A stretch of DNA of 64,000 bases from contig NZ_VFMK01000001.1 in assembly GCF_006715025.1 (NCBI RefSeq), positions 4,898,001 through 4,962,000 of the forward strand, written 5' to 3'. Positions 18,388-27,633 of the stretch are shown here, one piece after another. Made by a program: the position numbers and the translations under genes. This DNA comes from Serratia fonticola. GTDB taxonomy: Bacteria; Pseudomonadota; Gammaproteobacteria; Enterobacterales; Enterobacteriaceae. Position 1 is the first letter of the stretch. Every line of letters starts with the position of its first letter. The notes under the pieces are model-generated. The model did no database searches. It was not told the DNA's origin and saw only the letters and a list, made by a program, of their open reading frames with translations.

Positions 18388-19131
18388 TTACTTATTTTCC
18401 CTCATGGAAAGGGAACCCTCGCCATGACAACGTTGAGTGTAAAATTTCTAAATGTTCATCAACCCATATCACTCAAATAAACATGAGCTCAGGCTGACGT
18501 GAATACAGACAGGCAATAAGTAAGAACGGTAATAAATTAGCTGCTTATGTGCTGAGTAAAAGTAAGACGCCGGTGATTAACAGTGACCTTATAATGAAAT
18601 TGGATTACTCAACAATCCGTGATCTTAATCAAACAATTTCGTCACTTGTTCTCTGCTGGCAATGCCCCTCTGCGTTCAATATCAACCAAAAGCAAAAATA
18701 AACAAAATAAATCAATAAATTGAGAACTCAACACGCACCATGGCTTGATGTAAACGCACTGCAACACCTTCAATATTGGTGATCCAGGTATTATTTTGCC
18801 CTGGGCAATCATGGTATTTCTATTGCCATCGGAATGATTCCATCAAAAGGAAAGCGAAAAATAAAGCATTAATGATATGAATGTACATGCTGCATTTTTA
18901 ATTTAAGGTTTATTGCAACAAACTATTCACAATGAATATTTGAAAAACATAAATATTAATTTTAAGCGCAAGCTACCTGATTATGACTTATTGAAGCCAA
19001 TAATTTTTATACCCCAAGTCACTGGCGTTACAGCCAGGCGGCAAAGGTTGGCCGAAAGGGCGAATACCGCAATAAAGCCAACAACGCTGCAACGTAAAAG
19101 ACGACGGGGATATCGACCTATCGGAGAAGTG
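18388..19131. other. Divergent cai-fix regulatory region
   Basis: A 744-bp gap between the divergent caiT and fixA starts. The plus-strand frame before 19132 encodes no recognisable protein, and the good ribosome site (CGGAGAAG) is at 19132, so I treat the upstream part as leader. An FNR-like box lies at 18619-18632, and an AT-rich candidate -10 for caiT overlaps TTATAATG at 18589-18596. Confidence 0.6.
18619..18632. promoter_or_regulatory. FNR-like box upstream of caiT
   Basis: GTGAT-CTTA-ATCAA differs from the FNR consensus TTGAT-N4-ATCAA at one of ten fixed positions. It sits about 41-45 bp upstream of the start implied by a -10-like hexamer near 18588-18597 reading toward caiT, the usual position for a class II activator. 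Anaerobic FNR control of cai is known in E. coli, so the site fits, but its use here is inferred. Confidence 0.5.
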
Positions 19132-19905
19132 ATGAAGATTATTACCTGTTACAAACTCATCCCCGAAGAGCAGGATATCACGGTCAACAGTGATGGCTCT
19201 CTGAACCTCAGTAAGGCAGATGCCAAAATCAGCCAGTTCGATCTCAACGCCATTGAAGCCGCCAACGCCTTGAAACAGCAATATGACGACGTACACATTG
19301 TCGCCATGAGCGTAGGTGGAGAGGCGTTGGCCAATGCTAAAGGGCGTAAAGATATTCTGTCGCGTGGGCCTGATGAGTTGGTCGTGGTGTGTGAAAGCGG
19401 CCTTGAAGGCATGCTGCCTCAGCAAACTGCCAGCCTGCTGGCCGCCGCGGCGCAAAAAACCGGCTTTGATCTGATCCTGTGCGGCGACGGTTCCGCCGAT
19501 CTTTATGCTCAGCAAGTGGGGCTGCTGCTGGGTGAAGCACTGGGTATCCCGGCAATCAATGGAGTGAGCCGCATTTTGACACTCAACGGTAACCAGCTGC
19601 AGGTCGAGCGCACGCTGGAAGACGAGGTAGAAACGCTCAGCCTTACCCTGCCCGCCGTGGTTGCGGTTTCAACCGATATCAATGCGCCACAAATCCCCTC
19701 CATGAAAGCGATCCTCGGCGCCGCTAAAAAGCCGGTTCAAGCCTGGCAGCGTAGCGATCTGGCATGTGAACCGGGCTCGCCTTATACCACGTTGATCAGC
19801 GTACAGGCGCCACAGCAAAAAGCGCGTGCCCGGATCATTATCGAAGGGGATGGCGATGAGCAGATCGCCGAGTTTGCAGAACATCTGCGCAAAGTTATCA
19901 GCTGA
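19132..19905 (+). CDS. fixA: FixA, ETF beta-like electron transfer flavoprotein subunit
   Basis: Electron-transfer flavoprotein beta-type subunit thought to supply electrons to CaiA under anaerobiosis. 257 residues from ATG at 19132 (MKIITCYKLIPEEQDI), close to E. coli FixA, with CGGAGAAG just upstream. The longer frame from 18913 adds 73 unrelated residues and is rejected. Fold marks: DLNAIEAANALKQQ and SLPAVVAVSTDINAPQIPSMKAI, the ETF-beta nucleotide-site region. First of fixABCX. Confidence 0.95.
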   Translation: MKIITCYKLIPEEQDITVNSDGSLNLSKADAKISQFDLNAIEAANALKQQYDDVHIVAMSVGGEALANAKGRKDILSRGPDELVVVCESGLEGMLPQQTASLLAAAAQKTGFDLILCGDGSADLYAQQVGLLLGEALGIPAINGVSRILTLNGNQLQVERTLEDEVETLSLTLPAVVAVSTDINAPQIPSMKAILGAAKKPVQAWQRSDLACEPGSPYTTLISVQAPQQKARARIIIEGDGDEQIAEFAEHLRKVIS

Positions 19906-19916
19906 GTGGGGACACA

Positions 19917-20858
19917 ATGAGCAAATATTCAACCGTTTGGGTGTTTAGCGACACCGAATCTCGCCTGGCGGAACTGCTAGGCGGCGCGCGTCAGTTAGGT
20001 GAACGTGTGCATGTTGCCACGCAAGGCGAAGAACAGGCCGCACTGGCTTTCCGGCTAGGGGCTGATGCCGTCTACGATCTGGGCCCTCTGCCTGGCGAAC
20101 GCATCGTGGAAGACTACGCCGATACGTTGGCACACGCCATCCGCAATCATAGCCCGCAAGCGCTGTTGCTGCTGCCCGCCACCCGTCGCGGCAAAACCCT
20201 GGCGGCTCGCTTGGGAGCCCGGCTTAACGCTGGCGTGGTTAATGACGTTGCCGAACTGCAGTTGGACGATCGGCAGCCTATCGCGACGCATATGGTCTAT
20301 GGCGGGTTGGCCTTTGGTAAAGAGCAGATCCATACCGCTTACGCCGTAGTCACCCTTGGCAGCGGCGTTTTTTCCCCAGAGCAGGAAGACAGTGCACGCA
20401 GTGGTACCGCGACTAACCTCACGTTTATCGCACCGCCTGCGGCTATCAGCTGTGAATCGCGCCGTGCCAAACAGGGTGAAAACGTCAATCTGGACAAAGC
20501 CCGTTGGGTGGTCAGCGTTGGGCGCGGTATCGGCTGCCAGCAGAACATCGATCTGGCGGCGGCGCTTAGCCAGGCTATCGGCGCGGAACTCGGCTGTTCA
20601 CGTCCGGTGGCTGAGAACGAGAAGTGGATGGATCGGGAACGCTACGTGGGCATCTCCGGCATCATGATCAAACCGGAACTTTATCTGGCTCTGGGGATTT
20701 CCGGGCAGATCCAGCACATGGTGGGCGCCAACGGTGCACAGACCATCATGGCGATCAACAAAGACAAAAATGCGCCGATTTTCCAGTATGCCGACTATGG
20801 CATCGTGGGTGACTTGCTGAAAATCGTCCCGGCGCTGACGGAAACCCTGAAACGCTAA
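19917..20858 (+). CDS. fixB: FixB, ETF alpha-like electron transfer flavoprotein subunit
   Basis: Alpha-type partner of FixA, carrying the FAD-binding C-terminal domain. 313 residues. Motifs: TRRGKTLAARLGARL in the N-terminal half, VVSVGRGIG and the FAD signature LYLALGISGQIQHMVGANGAQTI (about 255-277) followed by AINKDKNAPIFQYADYGIVGD. It begins 11 bp after fixA. Confidence 0.95.
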   Translation: MSKYSTVWVFSDTESRLAELLGGARQLGERVHVATQGEEQAALAFRLGADAVYDLGPLPGERIVEDYADTLAHAIRNHSPQALLLLPATRRGKTLAARLGARLNAGVVNDVAELQLDDRQPIATHMVYGGLAFGKEQIHTAYAVVTLGSGVFSPEQEDSARSGTATNLTFIAPPAAISCESRRAKQGENVNLDKARWVVSVGRGIGCQQNIDLAAALSQAIGAELGCSRPVAENEKWMDRERYVGISGIMIKPELYLALGISGQIQHMVGANGAQTIMAINKDKNAPIFQYADYGIVGDLLKIVPALTETLKR

Positions 20859-20917
20859 TGCAACGGTGGAGCTGTTCGCAGCTCCTCACGTTCCTCCTGC
20901 CAATCTGGAGACAGGAT

Positions 20918-22210
20918 ATGTCTGAAGATGTATTTGACGCGATTATTGTCGGCGCAGGCCTGGCCGGCTGTGTTGCGGCGCTGGTGCTGGCGCGCGAGGG
21001 TGCGGATGTGCTGGTAATTGAGCGTGGTAACCACGCCGGGGCCAAAAACGTCACAGGGGGCCGCCTCTACACCCATAGCCTGGAGCATATTTTGCCCGGC
21101 TTTACCAAGTTGGCCCCGCTCGAACGCCGCATCACGCGCGAGAAAGTCTCTTTCCTTACCGAAGAGAGTGCCGTCACGCTCGATTACCACAATGCACGCG
21201 CTGAGCAGCCCAAACAAGATTCCTATTCGGTATTGCGTGCAAAATTTGATCCCTGGCTGATGGCGCAAGCCGAAGAAGCAGGTGCTCAGTTTATTCCCGG
21301 TATTCGGGTCGACCGTCTGGTACAGCGTGACGGTCATGTAATTGGCGTTGAGGCCGATGGTGACATTCTGGAAGCGCGCACCGTGATCCTGGCTGAAGGG
21401 GTTAACGCGTTACTGGCCGAGCAACTGGGCATGTTAAAGCCCCGGGTGCAGGCCAAATCGGTGGCGGTCGGCGTCAAAGAACTGATTTCGCTACCGCGCG
21501 AACTGATCGAAGCACGCTTTAGCCTGGAGGATAACCAGGGGGCTGCATGGCTGTTTGCTGGAACCCCCACCCACGGCAAAATGGGGGGCGGTTTCCTGTA
21601 TACCAACGGGGACTCGCTATCCCTTGGCCTGGTCTGCGGCCTGCACCATATCGAACAGGCGGGAAAATCTGTTCCACAGATGTTGGAAGATTTTAAACAG
21701 CATCCGGTCGTTCGTCCGCTGATTGCTGGCGGCAAAATGCTGGAATATGCCGCCCATGTGGTGCCAGAGGCCGGGATCCATATGCAGCCTCAGTTGGTGG
21801 GCGACGGCGTGTTAATCGCGGGCGACGCCGCAGGTATGTGTCTGAACCTGGGCTTCACCATTCGTGGCATGGATCTGGCTATCGCTTCCGGTGAAGCGGC
21901 GGCACGTGCGGTATTAGCCGCCAAAAACCAAAATGACTTCAGTGCCAAAGGATTGCAAAGCTATCTGCAACTGCTGGAGGAATTGCCGGTGATGAAGGAT
22001 CTGCGCCACTACCGCAACATGCCCGCCATGATGGAAAACCCACGCCTGTTCAACAATTACCCACAGATGGCCGCCGATATCATGGCCGATCTGTTTACCA
22101 TCGATGGACAACCGCCGCAGCCGTTGCGCAAAAAAATCCTGCGTCACTGCAAGAAGATAGGTTATTTGAACCTGATCAAGGATGGGATTAAAGGAGTCAC
22201 CGCACTATGA
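20918..22210 (+). CDS. fixC: FixC, FAD-dependent ETF:quinone oxidoreductase-like protein
   Basis: A flavoprotein related to ETF-ubiquinone oxidoreductase that works with FixX in electron transfer to or from FixAB. 430 residues from ATG at 20918, which has GGAG about 10 nt upstream and starts MSEDVFDAIIVGAGLAGCVAAL with the FAD-binding GAGLAG. A frame from 20858 adds 20 residues and overlaps fixB. The second FAD motif is VLIAGDAAGMCLNLGFTIRGMD. Its end overlaps the fixX start by 4 bp. Confidence 0.94.
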   Translation: MSEDVFDAIIVGAGLAGCVAALVLAREGADVLVIERGNHAGAKNVTGGRLYTHSLEHILPGFTKLAPLERRITREKVSFLTEESAVTLDYHNARAEQPKQDSYSVLRAKFDPWLMAQAEEAGAQFIPGIRVDRLVQRDGHVIGVEADGDILEARTVILAEGVNALLAEQLGMLKPRVQAKSVAVGVKELISLPRELIEARFSLEDNQGAAWLFAGTPTHGKMGGGFLYTNGDSLSLGLVCGLHHIEQAGKSVPQMLEDFKQHPVVRPLIAGGKMLEYAAHVVPEAGIHMQPQLVGDGVLIAGDAAGMCLNLGFTIRGMDLAIASGEAAARAVLAAKNQNDFSAKGLQSYLQLLEELPVMKDLRHYRNMPAMMENPRLFNNYPQMAADIMADLFTIDGQPPQPLRKKILRHCKKIGYLNLIKDGIKGVTAL

Positions 22211-22494
22211 ATGAACCCGTCAATGTCGACGTCAAGCTGGGCGTCAACAAATTCCACGTCGATGAAGGCCATCCACACATCATTATCCGAGAACACCCGG
22301 ACATGGCGGCTTATCGCACTCTGACGCTGGCCTGCCCTGCCGGGCTCTACAAACTGCAGGACGATGGTTCCATTCGCTTTGACTATGCCGGCTGCCTGGA
22401 ATGTGGCACCTGCCGCATTCTGTGTCGGGATTCGGTGTTGGAGGAGTGGAACTATCCGCGTGGCACTTTTGGTATTGAATACCGCTATGGCTAA
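22207..22494 (+). CDS. fixX: FixX, ferredoxin-like protein
   Basis: A 95-residue iron-sulfur protein, the same length as E. coli FixX. Cysteines in LACPAGLY and CLECGTCRILC are arranged for an Fe-S cluster of the ETF-QO C-terminal type. ATG overlaps the fixC stop (ATGA), so the two are translationally coupled, which fits FixC and FixX acting together. Confidence 0.95.
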   Translation: MNEPVNVDVKLGVNKFHVDEGHPHIIIREHPDMAAYRTLTLACPAGLYKLQDDGSIRFDYAGCLECGTCRILCRDSVLEEWNYPRGTFGIEYRYG

Positions 22495-22539
22495 GCCCAA
22501 ACAACCGCAGGTACAGCGCCTGTTCCTAGCGGCTACCCT

Positions 22540-22567
22540 GCCGGCGCCCCGCAAATGCGGGGTTGGC
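22540..22567 (+). terminator. GC hairpin after fixX
   Basis: CCCCGC-AAAT-GCGGGG with additional GCC/GGC pairing outside. It lies 46 bp after the fixX stop and 28 bp before yaaU. No T-run follows, so it may reduce rather than end transcription into yaaU. Confidence 0.45.
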
Positions 22568-22594
22568 GTTGTAACCTGAACTGAAGCCAACACT

Positions 22595-23911
22595 ATGCAA
22601 CAGCCCAAAAGATTCGACGACATTCATTTTACCGCGGTCCACCGCAAGATCATGCTATGGGGCAGCGGTGGCCCATTTCTTGATGGCTATGTGCTGGTGA
22701 TTATCGGCATTGCGCTGGAGCAACTCACGCCTAAACTCCAACTGGATGCCAATTGGATCGGGCTGGTGGGCGCAGCCACGCTGGTCGGCCTGTTTATCGG
22801 CACTTCGCTGTTTGGGTACATCGCGGATCGGCTAGGGCGTCGTCTGATGTTTATCATTGATATCGTCGCCATCGGCGTGATCTCCGCCGCCACCATGTTT
22901 GTCTCTTCACCGTTGGAATTGGTGATCCTGCGTTTTCTGATCGGTATCGTCATTGGTGCCGATTACCCTATCGCCACATCGATGATCGCCGAGTTCTCTT
23001 CCACCCGTCAGCGGGCGTTCACCATGGGGTTTATCGCTGCCATGTGGTATATCGGCGCAACCGCCGCCGATCTGGTGGGTTACCTGCTGTATGACGTCGT
23101 GGATGGCTGGCGCTGGATGCTGGGGAGTGCCGTTATCCCCTGTCTGATTATTCTGCTTGGCCGTGTTGATCTGCCTGAATCCCCACGCTGGTTGATCCGC
23201 AAAGGGCGGCATGCCGAATGCCAGGCATTGATGATCAAACTGTTTGGCCAGCCGGTAACCTTTGACGATGAAGAAGTACAGGAAACCCGCTATAGCCAAC
23301 TGTTCACCCGTCGCCACCTCACCTCAATTCTGTTTGTCGCCACGATCTGGACCTGTCAGGTCATTCCGATGTTTGCCATTTACACCTTTGGTCCGCAGAT
23401 CATCACCCTGCTTGGGTTGGATCAGGGTAAAGAAGCGGTATTGGGTAACGTGATCATCAGCCTGTTCTTTATGATCGGCTGTATTCCGGCCATGTTCTGG
23501 CTCAACAGCATTGGCCGTCGGCCTTTACTGATCATCAGTTTCGCCATCATGACCCTGGCACTGGCGGTTCTTGGCCTGGTGCCACAGCCGGGTATGGTGT
23601 TAATCGTTTCGGCTTTTGCCCTGTATGCCTTTTTCTCCGGTGGCCCCGGTATCCTGCAGTGGCTTTATCCCAATGAACTGTTTCCGACCGCCATTCGTGC
23701 CTCTGCGGTTGGGGCAGCAATGTCGCTGAGCCGGATTGGTACCGTGATCTCAACTTATGCACTGCCGCTATTCATGTTGCAGCATGGGATCTCGACCACC
23801 ATGTTGGTCGGTGCCGGGATCTCCCTGTTTGGCCTGGTGGTTTCCGTCTTGATCGCCCCTGAAACCCGTGGCCTCTCGCTGGAGAAAACCAGCCAGATGA
23901 AACTGTATTAA
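22595..23911 (+). CDS. yaaU: YaaU-type major facilitator transporter
   Basis: A 438-residue inner-membrane transporter of the sugar-porter-like MFS group with about 12 helices. Motifs: FGYIADRLGRRLMFIID (loop 2-3 signature), RFLIGIVIGADYPIATSMIAEF, PESPRWLIRKG and GRRPLLIIS. E. coli yaaU also follows fixX directly, supporting the name. The substrate is not proven; carnitine-related transport is only a guess from context. Confidence 0.9.
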   Translation: MQQPKRFDDIHFTAVHRKIMLWGSGGPFLDGYVLVIIGIALEQLTPKLQLDANWIGLVGAATLVGLFIGTSLFGYIADRLGRRLMFIIDIVAIGVISAATMFVSSPLELVILRFLIGIVIGADYPIATSMIAEFSSTRQRAFTMGFIAAMWYIGATAADLVGYLLYDVVDGWRWMLGSAVIPCLIILLGRVDLPESPRWLIRKGRHAECQALMIKLFGQPVTFDDEEVQETRYSQLFTRRHLTSILFVATIWTCQVIPMFAIYTFGPQIITLLGLDQGKEAVLGNVIISLFFMIGCIPAMFWLNSIGRRPLLIISFAIMTLALAVLGLVPQPGMVLIVSAFALYAFFSGGPGILQWLYPNELFPTAIRASAVGAAMSLSRIGTVISTYALPLFMLQHGISTTMLVGAGISLFGLVVSVLIAPETRGLSLEKTSQMKLY

Positions 23912-23926
23912 GCGCTTTTGCATTGT

Positions 23927-23963
23927 GCGCTTTCCCCGCTTCTTTTGGTTGAGGGGAAAGCGC
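23927..23963. terminator. Hairpin between convergent yaaU and aes
   Basis: A perfect 11-bp stem (GCGCTTTCCCC/GGGGAAAGCGC) with a 15-nt loop, between the stops of yaaU (23911) and aes (23977). It is placed to serve both convergent genes, although no strong T-run is present. Confidence 0.6.
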
Positions 23964-23976
23964 TTGAACCACGTCA

Positions 23977-24948
23977 TCAGCCTTTCCGTAATTGTTGGCG
24001 GAAGAAATCGGCCCCATCACGCAAGGCAAGATCGGCACTTGGCATCATGCGTGAATAGTGTAAGAAAGCATGCAAGGTTCCGGGGTAAACGTGGTAATGA
24101 CAAGGTTGCCGGTGTTCAAGCAGCGTTTGATACAACGCCACGCTATCATCAATCAACGGATCAAATTGGGCCGCAACGATAAAACAAGGGGGCATATTGC
24201 GGGTCAGATCGTTATTGAACAGGCAGTAGTAAGGGGACTCACTGTCCGCAGGGCTGGCGAGATAAGCGCGCTGATAGTTATCCAGATCCTGACGGGTCAA
24301 CCCGTCCCAGGCACCACCATATAAACGGCGACTGGCAGAGTCCTGCAGACCGTATAACCCATAATAGAGCAATACGCTTTTTACCTGTCCACAGTGAATA
24401 TCACGATCGCGCATCCATAATACCGTGGACAATGCCAGCATGGCCCCCGCAGAGTCACCCGCAAATGCAATGTTTGCCATGGATAACTGATATTCCTCTG
24501 CATGCTTTTTAAAAAAACGACATACCGCAACGGTCTCTTCAATAGCCTGTGGAAAGTGCGCCTCTGGCGAGAGCGAATAATCCACACCAATTACCGTGCA
24601 ACCACTATAATCAGCCAACAAACGCATAATACGATCGTGCGTATCCAGATTACCGAGAATAAATCCTCCGCCATGCAGATAAAATAAAACCGATGCAGGC
24701 CTCTCGCAAGGATAATAGAGGCGAACGCCGACTTCACCATAATCCGTCATGACAGACTGTGATAGCGTCCTTACCATTTTTGGCCCTTGCTCATTCCAAT
24801 ATTTTCTCTCTTCAATATAACATTGACGCTGTGAGTGATAATCCGTTGCCGCAGGGTTATTATTTACGCTCTGTTGCTGAAATTGTAATACTGCGCGCAT
24901 CTCATCACTGATCCGCCCGGGAACATTCACTTTATTTCTAGGATTCAT
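23977..24948 (-). CDS. aes: Acetyl esterase (hormone-sensitive lipase family)
   Basis: Cytoplasmic alpha/beta-hydrolase that cleaves short-chain acyl esters. 323 residues, close to E. coli Aes (319). Motifs: oxyanion HGGGFILGNLDTHDRIMRLL, nucleophile elbow FAGDSAGAM, then acid FDPLIDD and base LHAFLHYS, a complete triad. In E. coli Aes also binds MalT; whether that holds here is unknown. Divergent from caiF. Confidence 0.93.
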   Translation of the reverse strand: MNPRNKVNVPGRISDEMRAVLQFQQQSVNNNPAATDYHSQRQCYIEERKYWNEQGPKMVRTLSQSVMTDYGEVGVRLYYPCERPASVLFYLHGGGFILGNLDTHDRIMRLLADYSGCTVIGVDYSLSPEAHFPQAIEETVAVCRFFKKHAEEYQLSMANIAFAGDSAGAMLALSTVLWMRDRDIHCGQVKSVLLYYGLYGLQDSASRRLYGGAWDGLTRQDLDNYQRAYLASPADSESPYYCLFNNDLTRNMPPCFIVAAQFDPLIDDSVALYQTLLEHRQPCHYHVYPGTLHAFLHYSRMMPSADLALRDGADFFRQQLRKG

Positions 24949-25231
24949 TATTTCCTCCTGATAGGTGTGAGTTTATTTTATTTGTTATTCACCACTAATC
25001 TGTGACCAATCCCAGATCTGATGCAATACATGATAAATAACGCCGCTTTCGCAAAAAACGACACAAAAAGCATGGTTACCTCCCAGCGGGTTAGGTATAT
25101 TAAAATTGCCATCAGGACAGCAGCATACCCCTTTTGTAGAGAGGGTGCTTCCTGCATTTTTGGTAAAAAAAGACGGATATCTACAAATATTGTTAATTAA
25201 TTTAATCATTCTGGTTAAATCGGGGGAGAAT

Positions 25232-25645
25232 ATGTGTACAGAGTATGTTCAAGAACCGTTATATTTGTCCGTCGCTCGTTGGGTCATGCAACAGCGACGC
25301 TGGGTAAGCTCACGGGAAATTGCCAAACAATTCGGGCTTGCCCCCTGTAAGGCCATCAATATCGTCTCTTATATTCTGGCCGAAGTAGCTGAAATCACCT
25401 GTCAGACCAAGACGGTCCCCAACCAGCTGGAAGGGCGTGGCTGCCAATGCCAACGCCTGCTGCAAGTCAGCCACATTGACGAGCTGATCGCCATACGCAT
25501 TCAAAATGCCGTCAACAACGAAAGCGAAACCAGCGAAGACAACGACGTGGCAAACGTGCCCAGAATGGCAATACGCGTACCGCCTTCTGAGCTAAACCAG
25601 CAGCAGAAATGGCAGTGGATGATCTCCAAAGCACAGCGTAAATAG
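25232..25645 (+). CDS. caiF: CaiF, transcriptional activator of cai and fix operons
   Basis: A 137-residue activator that in E. coli turns on cai and fix in the presence of carnitine without oxygen. The start at 25232 has GGGGGAGAAT just upstream and begins MCTEYVQEPLYLSVARWVM, matching the family; the longer frame from 25106 is rejected. A helix-turn-helix lies in WVSSREIAKQFGLAPCKAINIVSYILAEV, followed by the family hallmark LEGRGCQCQRL and a C-terminal ELNQQQKWQWM. It is separated from the cai-fix operons by yaaU and aes. Confidence 0.93.
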   Translation: MCTEYVQEPLYLSVARWVMQQRRWVSSREIAKQFGLAPCKAINIVSYILAEVAEITCQTKTVPNQLEGRGCQCQRLLQVSHIDELIAIRIQNAVNNESETSEDNDVANVPRMAIRVPPSELNQQQKWQWMISKAQRK

Positions 25646-26011
25646 CAGCCTGTTGACGATTAATACCAGCCAGTTTCCTAAGCGGCAGCTGGCTGCTGTA
25701 TAACCTGAACGCAAGCCGGAACGCTGAGGGACAGCGAGAGTTATCGCCCTTCAGACATATCCAAAACAATAAAAGTCATAAATTACACCAAGATAGACGG
25801 CCTGCATGGGCCTCCACGCCGAATTCTAATTCGCTGATAAAAAAAGATATTGGCTCACCAAACCCTCATCGGTGATTAAAAAACAGACTACACTTGTCAA
25901 TGAAGCACATACCGCCTGTGTCAGGTTCTAGCCAATGCGTCTCCTGCTGTTTCAATGGCGCGAACAACAACATCACACAGCCAGAAAAATTGTTTTTTCG
26001 CGAGGTGTTCT
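25646..26011. other. Intergenic region after caiF
   Basis: 366 bp. A 7-bp inverted repeat CAGCCAG...CTGGCTG lies within the first 60 bp and may end caiF transcription, without a clear T-run. The remainder presumably holds the promoter of the baeRF-type gene. I see no additional gene. Confidence 0.4.
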
Positions 26012-27115
26012 ATGCTCCATGTCGACATCCCAAGTCGTGAAGAGTATTCCTCTTTAGCCGATCTTCGTTCTGATGCCTGCATTTCCATTTATCTAGAAAC
26101 GTCTCCCCTCCGCCAACAGCTTGAAGCCAGTAAGATTCAGTTCAGTAATTTTATCAAGGATGCGCTGTTGCAGGTGGCAAGCCAAGGCTTGGATAAACGC
26201 CGTATCATCTTACTGGAAGAACAGTTGTATTCCGTACTGGAAGATCCTTCCTTTTGGGATCTGCATGCCCGTAGCCTGGCAGTGTTGGTCACCCCCGACT
26301 GCATCCGCACTTACCGGTTGGCCAATCAGCTACCCAATCGGCTCGATGTCAGTGAGCGTTTCTACCTTAAACCACTGTTGCGAGCATTAACCTTCCCGCA
26401 TTCGGCCTATATCCTCGCTCTTTCTGAAAATCAGACCCGGTTGATCGAATTTTTTGCTGATGCCCCTGCCGCAGAAGTTGTGGTGCCAGACATGCCCGAA
26501 AGCATGAAGGACGCCATGGGTGATGCCGCTTTGAACGATCACCATCATGGCGCCGTGCACCATAAAGTGCGGCTGGCGCAATACACGCGTAAAATTGACC
26601 AGGCGTTACGTCCGGTATTTGCCAGGCATGACTCTCCACTGATCCTCGTGAGTACTGAACCCTTGGCTTCTATTTATCGTTCAACCAACTCCCTGTCCAA
26701 CCTGATGGAAGAAACGTTGTTCAGCAATGCCGAGCACCTTGGCGCCTCTGAATTGGTCACGCTGGTACGGCCATTAATGAATAACTACTATCAGGCGCAG
26801 TTGAGCACCTTGAAATCACGCTTTGAAGCGCGTTCAGGAGAACGGCGAGTCACCCAGGATCTTTCAGATGCAGCAAGGGCTGCAACGTTTGGTGCCATTG
26901 ATTTACTGCTGGTTAACCTCGACAGTACGATCAACGGTACTATAGACGAGCAGGGATTAATCACCTTCAGCGGCAGTGATGACGAGATTCACTACAGTCT
27001 TGTGGATGAGATAGCCAAACGAGCGATGGCTAACGGAGCAAAAGTATTGGCCGTGCGCAGTGATGACCTGCCACCCGGAGCCGATCTTAATGCCATATTG
27101 CGTTATTCCCTGTAA
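26012..27115 (+). CDS. baeRF-type (bacterial eRF1-like) protein
   Basis: A 367-residue soluble protein. I take ATG at 26012 because GAGGTG lies 8 nt upstream; the longer frame adds 19 residues. Layout: an N-terminal alpha/beta domain (ACISIYLETSP), a middle domain with VLVTPDCIRTYRL and AYILALSENQTRLIEFF, and an eRF1/Pelota-like C-terminal part (DSPLILVSTEPLASIYR, ATFGAIDLLLVNLD, KRAMANGAKVLAVRSDDLPPG). This fits the bacterial-archaeal eRF1-like group, suspected to act in ribosome rescue or translation stress. It stands alone here. Family call from memory. Confidence 0.6.
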   Translation: MLHVDIPSREEYSSLADLRSDACISIYLETSPLRQQLEASKIQFSNFIKDALLQVASQGLDKRRIILLEEQLYSVLEDPSFWDLHARSLAVLVTPDCIRTYRLANQLPNRLDVSERFYLKPLLRALTFPHSAYILALSENQTRLIEFFADAPAAEVVVPDMPESMKDAMGDAALNDHHHGAVHHKVRLAQYTRKIDQALRPVFARHDSPLILVSTEPLASIYRSTNSLSNLMEETLFSNAEHLGASELVTLVRPLMNNYYQAQLSTLKSRFEARSGERRVTQDLSDAARAATFGAIDLLLVNLDSTINGTIDEQGLITFSGSDDEIHYSLVDEIAKRAMANGAKVLAVRSDDLPPGADLNAILRYSL

Positions 27116-27163
27116 ATCGCCGCTGCATTGACCTAAGAATTGTCAGTTAATCATTTGGCATTA

Positions 27164-27205
27164 GGGTTATATTCCCTCTCTTTTTCGGAGAGGGAACAAT
27201 AACCC
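27164..27205. repeat. Bulged long inverted repeat after the baeRF-type gene
   Basis: GGGTTAT and TTCCCTCTC pair with GAGAGGGAA and ATAACCC around a 7-nt TTTTTCG loop, with one small bulge. It lies between two convergent genes (27115 and 27244) and resembles the CCCTCTCC hairpins of the arrays at 52681 and 62786. It can serve as a bidirectional 3' structure. Confidence 0.6.
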
Positions 27206-27243
27206 ATTGTATTTATCCATAATAATTAATGAGTATCACTGCG

Positions 27244-27633
27244 TCAGGCCAAGGCTTTCGCCTTAAGCTGCTGATATTCACTTTCTGTAATCACGCCTTC
27301 ATCCCATAATTTCTTAGCGTCAGTAATCTGCTCGGCGGGCGATTTACCCGCCACTTCACGGATATACTCGTTAGTCGCAGAAACTGATTTTTGCACCTGC
27401 GCACGATGCCGTTCACCCATACCTTTGCCACGCACAATAAGATAGACAAGGGAGGTTAACAGCGGGATAAACAGCAGGAAAATAATCCACACGGCTTTAT
27501 AAAAGCCGCTCAATTGATGATCGCGGAACAGATCGGAGACGACTTGGAACAGAATAAACAGGTAAGCAATAAAAAAGAAGAACGAAAATGTCGTCGCCAA
27601 AATATCCCAAAGCGTGAGTAAATGAGTAGTCAT
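27244..27633 (-). CDS. Small membrane protein with PLDc_N and SHOCT domains
   Basis: A 129-residue protein. ATG at 27633 is taken over a GTG nine bases upstream because AGGAG sits 8 nt before it. Two or three membrane helices (ILATTFSFFFFIAYLFILF; FYKAVWIIFLLFIPLLTSLVYLI) form the PLDc_N-like part. The end, AEQITDAKKLWDEGVITESEYQQLKAKALA, is a classic SHOCT motif. Such proteins are common and of unknown function. Not part of the fimbrial operon beside it. Confidence 0.8.
   Translation of the reverse strand: MTTHLLTLWDILATTFSFFFFIAYLFILFQVVSDLFRDHQLSGFYKAVWIIFLLFIPLLTSLVYLIVRGKGMGERHRAQVQKSVSATNEYIREVAGKSPAEQITDAKKLWDEGVITESEYQQLKAKALA

Noticed and set aside
18913..19131. N-terminal extension of FixA
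   Set aside because: The 73 added residues have no similarity to FixA as I know it, and a good ribosome site and the conserved start MKIITCYKLIP occur at 19132.
24985..25209. A 74-codon minus-strand frame between aes and caiF
   Set aside because: It fills the divergent promoter region, has no domain and no convincing ribosome site.
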